Origin: an uncultured Terrimonas sp.
GTDB lineage: Bacteria; Bacteroidota; Bacteroidia; Chitinophagales; Chitinophagaceae
Assembly: GCA_946886925.1 (NCBI GenBank)
Contig: CAMPJQ010000216.1
Span: forward strand, 1 to 5,596
Length of the DNA: 5,596 nt
Reading direction: 5' to 3'
Shown: in pieces, positions 5,542 through 5,596 of the stretch
How positions within the stretch are numbered: position 1 is the first letter of the stretch
Layout of the letters: every line of letters begins with the position of its first letter
Program-made: the position numbers and the translations under genes
Notes under the pieces: generated by a model
The model's database searches: none
Told to the model about the DNA's origin: nothing
What the model saw: only the letters and a program-made list of their open reading frames with translations

Positions 5542-5555
5542 CTAACGATCGTTAG
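5542..5555. promoter_or_regulatory. Perfect 14-bp palindrome, candidate operator upstream of pckA
   Basis: CTAACGATCGTTAG is its own reverse complement. It is centred about 38 bp upstream of the predicted pckA start and overlaps the expected -33 region, a position where a bound dimeric regulator could block or assist transcription. The AAC...GTT half-site form resembles operators of TetR-family repressors, but that assignment is by general resemblance only. It could equally control a gene beyond the right edge. Confidence 0.5.
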
Positions 5556-5596
5556 TTTTTTACTGATGCTTAACTGGCTGCTCATAGCTCCAGGGA

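Noticed and set aside
5538..5594. Minus-strand open frame entering from the right edge (ends PGAMSSQLSISKKLTIVR)
   Set aside because: It is only 18 codons and ends across the palindrome. Another minus-strand frame (ending near 5560) and a plus-strand frame are equally open, so no gene can be assigned from 40 bases.

Overview
The window looks like ordinary chromosomal DNA from a member of the Bacteroidota, most likely the Chitinophagaceae or a close relative. Three things point there. First, the protein types fit: a eukaryote-like homodimeric NADP isocitrate dehydrogenase, an ATP-type PEP carboxykinase, and a YkuK/DUF458 protein ending in the ASSSCANK signature. Second, three genes are preceded by exact matches to the Bacteroidota -7 promoter box TAnnTTTG. 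Third, no start codon has a convincing Shine-Dalgarno sequence. The taxonomic placement is inference; no database search was possible.

Layout from left to right. Positions 2-172 (+) hold the open 3' end of an unidentified gene whose stop codon lies inside a strong hairpin (156-186). That hairpin probably terminates both this gene and the convergent icd gene. icd (261-1493, -) is complete. A 203-bp divergent gap follows, carrying a long imperfect hairpin and 7-nt-period repeats. Next is engB/ysxC (1697-2332, +), an essential-type ribosome-assembly GTPase. It converges across a repeat-filled 180-bp gap on a DUF458 RNase-H-fold gene (2513-2986, -). A small CoA-binding-fold gene follows (3215-3589, -), and then a gene-free 298-bp gap with several inverted repeats and the pckA terminator (3804-3836). 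pckA (3888-5495, -) is complete. Upstream of it are a candidate promoter and a perfect 14-bp palindrome (5542-5555) that may be an operator. The last 40 bases cannot be assigned.

icd supplies 2-oxoglutarate and NADPH in the TCA cycle, and pckA withdraws oxaloacetate from the same cycle for gluconeogenesis. The genes are otherwise unrelated housekeeping functions, and each appears to be its own transcription unit. All five complete genes look intact, with no frameshift or lost catalytic motif. I see no mobile element, CRISPR array, tRNA, rRNA, defence system or biosynthetic cluster, and no evidence of a new multigene system.

The most unusual material is intergenic. Several gaps contain degenerate tandem repeats with a 7-nt period, using different heptamers in different places. 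There are also a 21-nt-arm hairpin between icd and engB, the palindrome upstream of pckA, and a promoter box so close to the CoA-binding gene that its mRNA may be leaderless.
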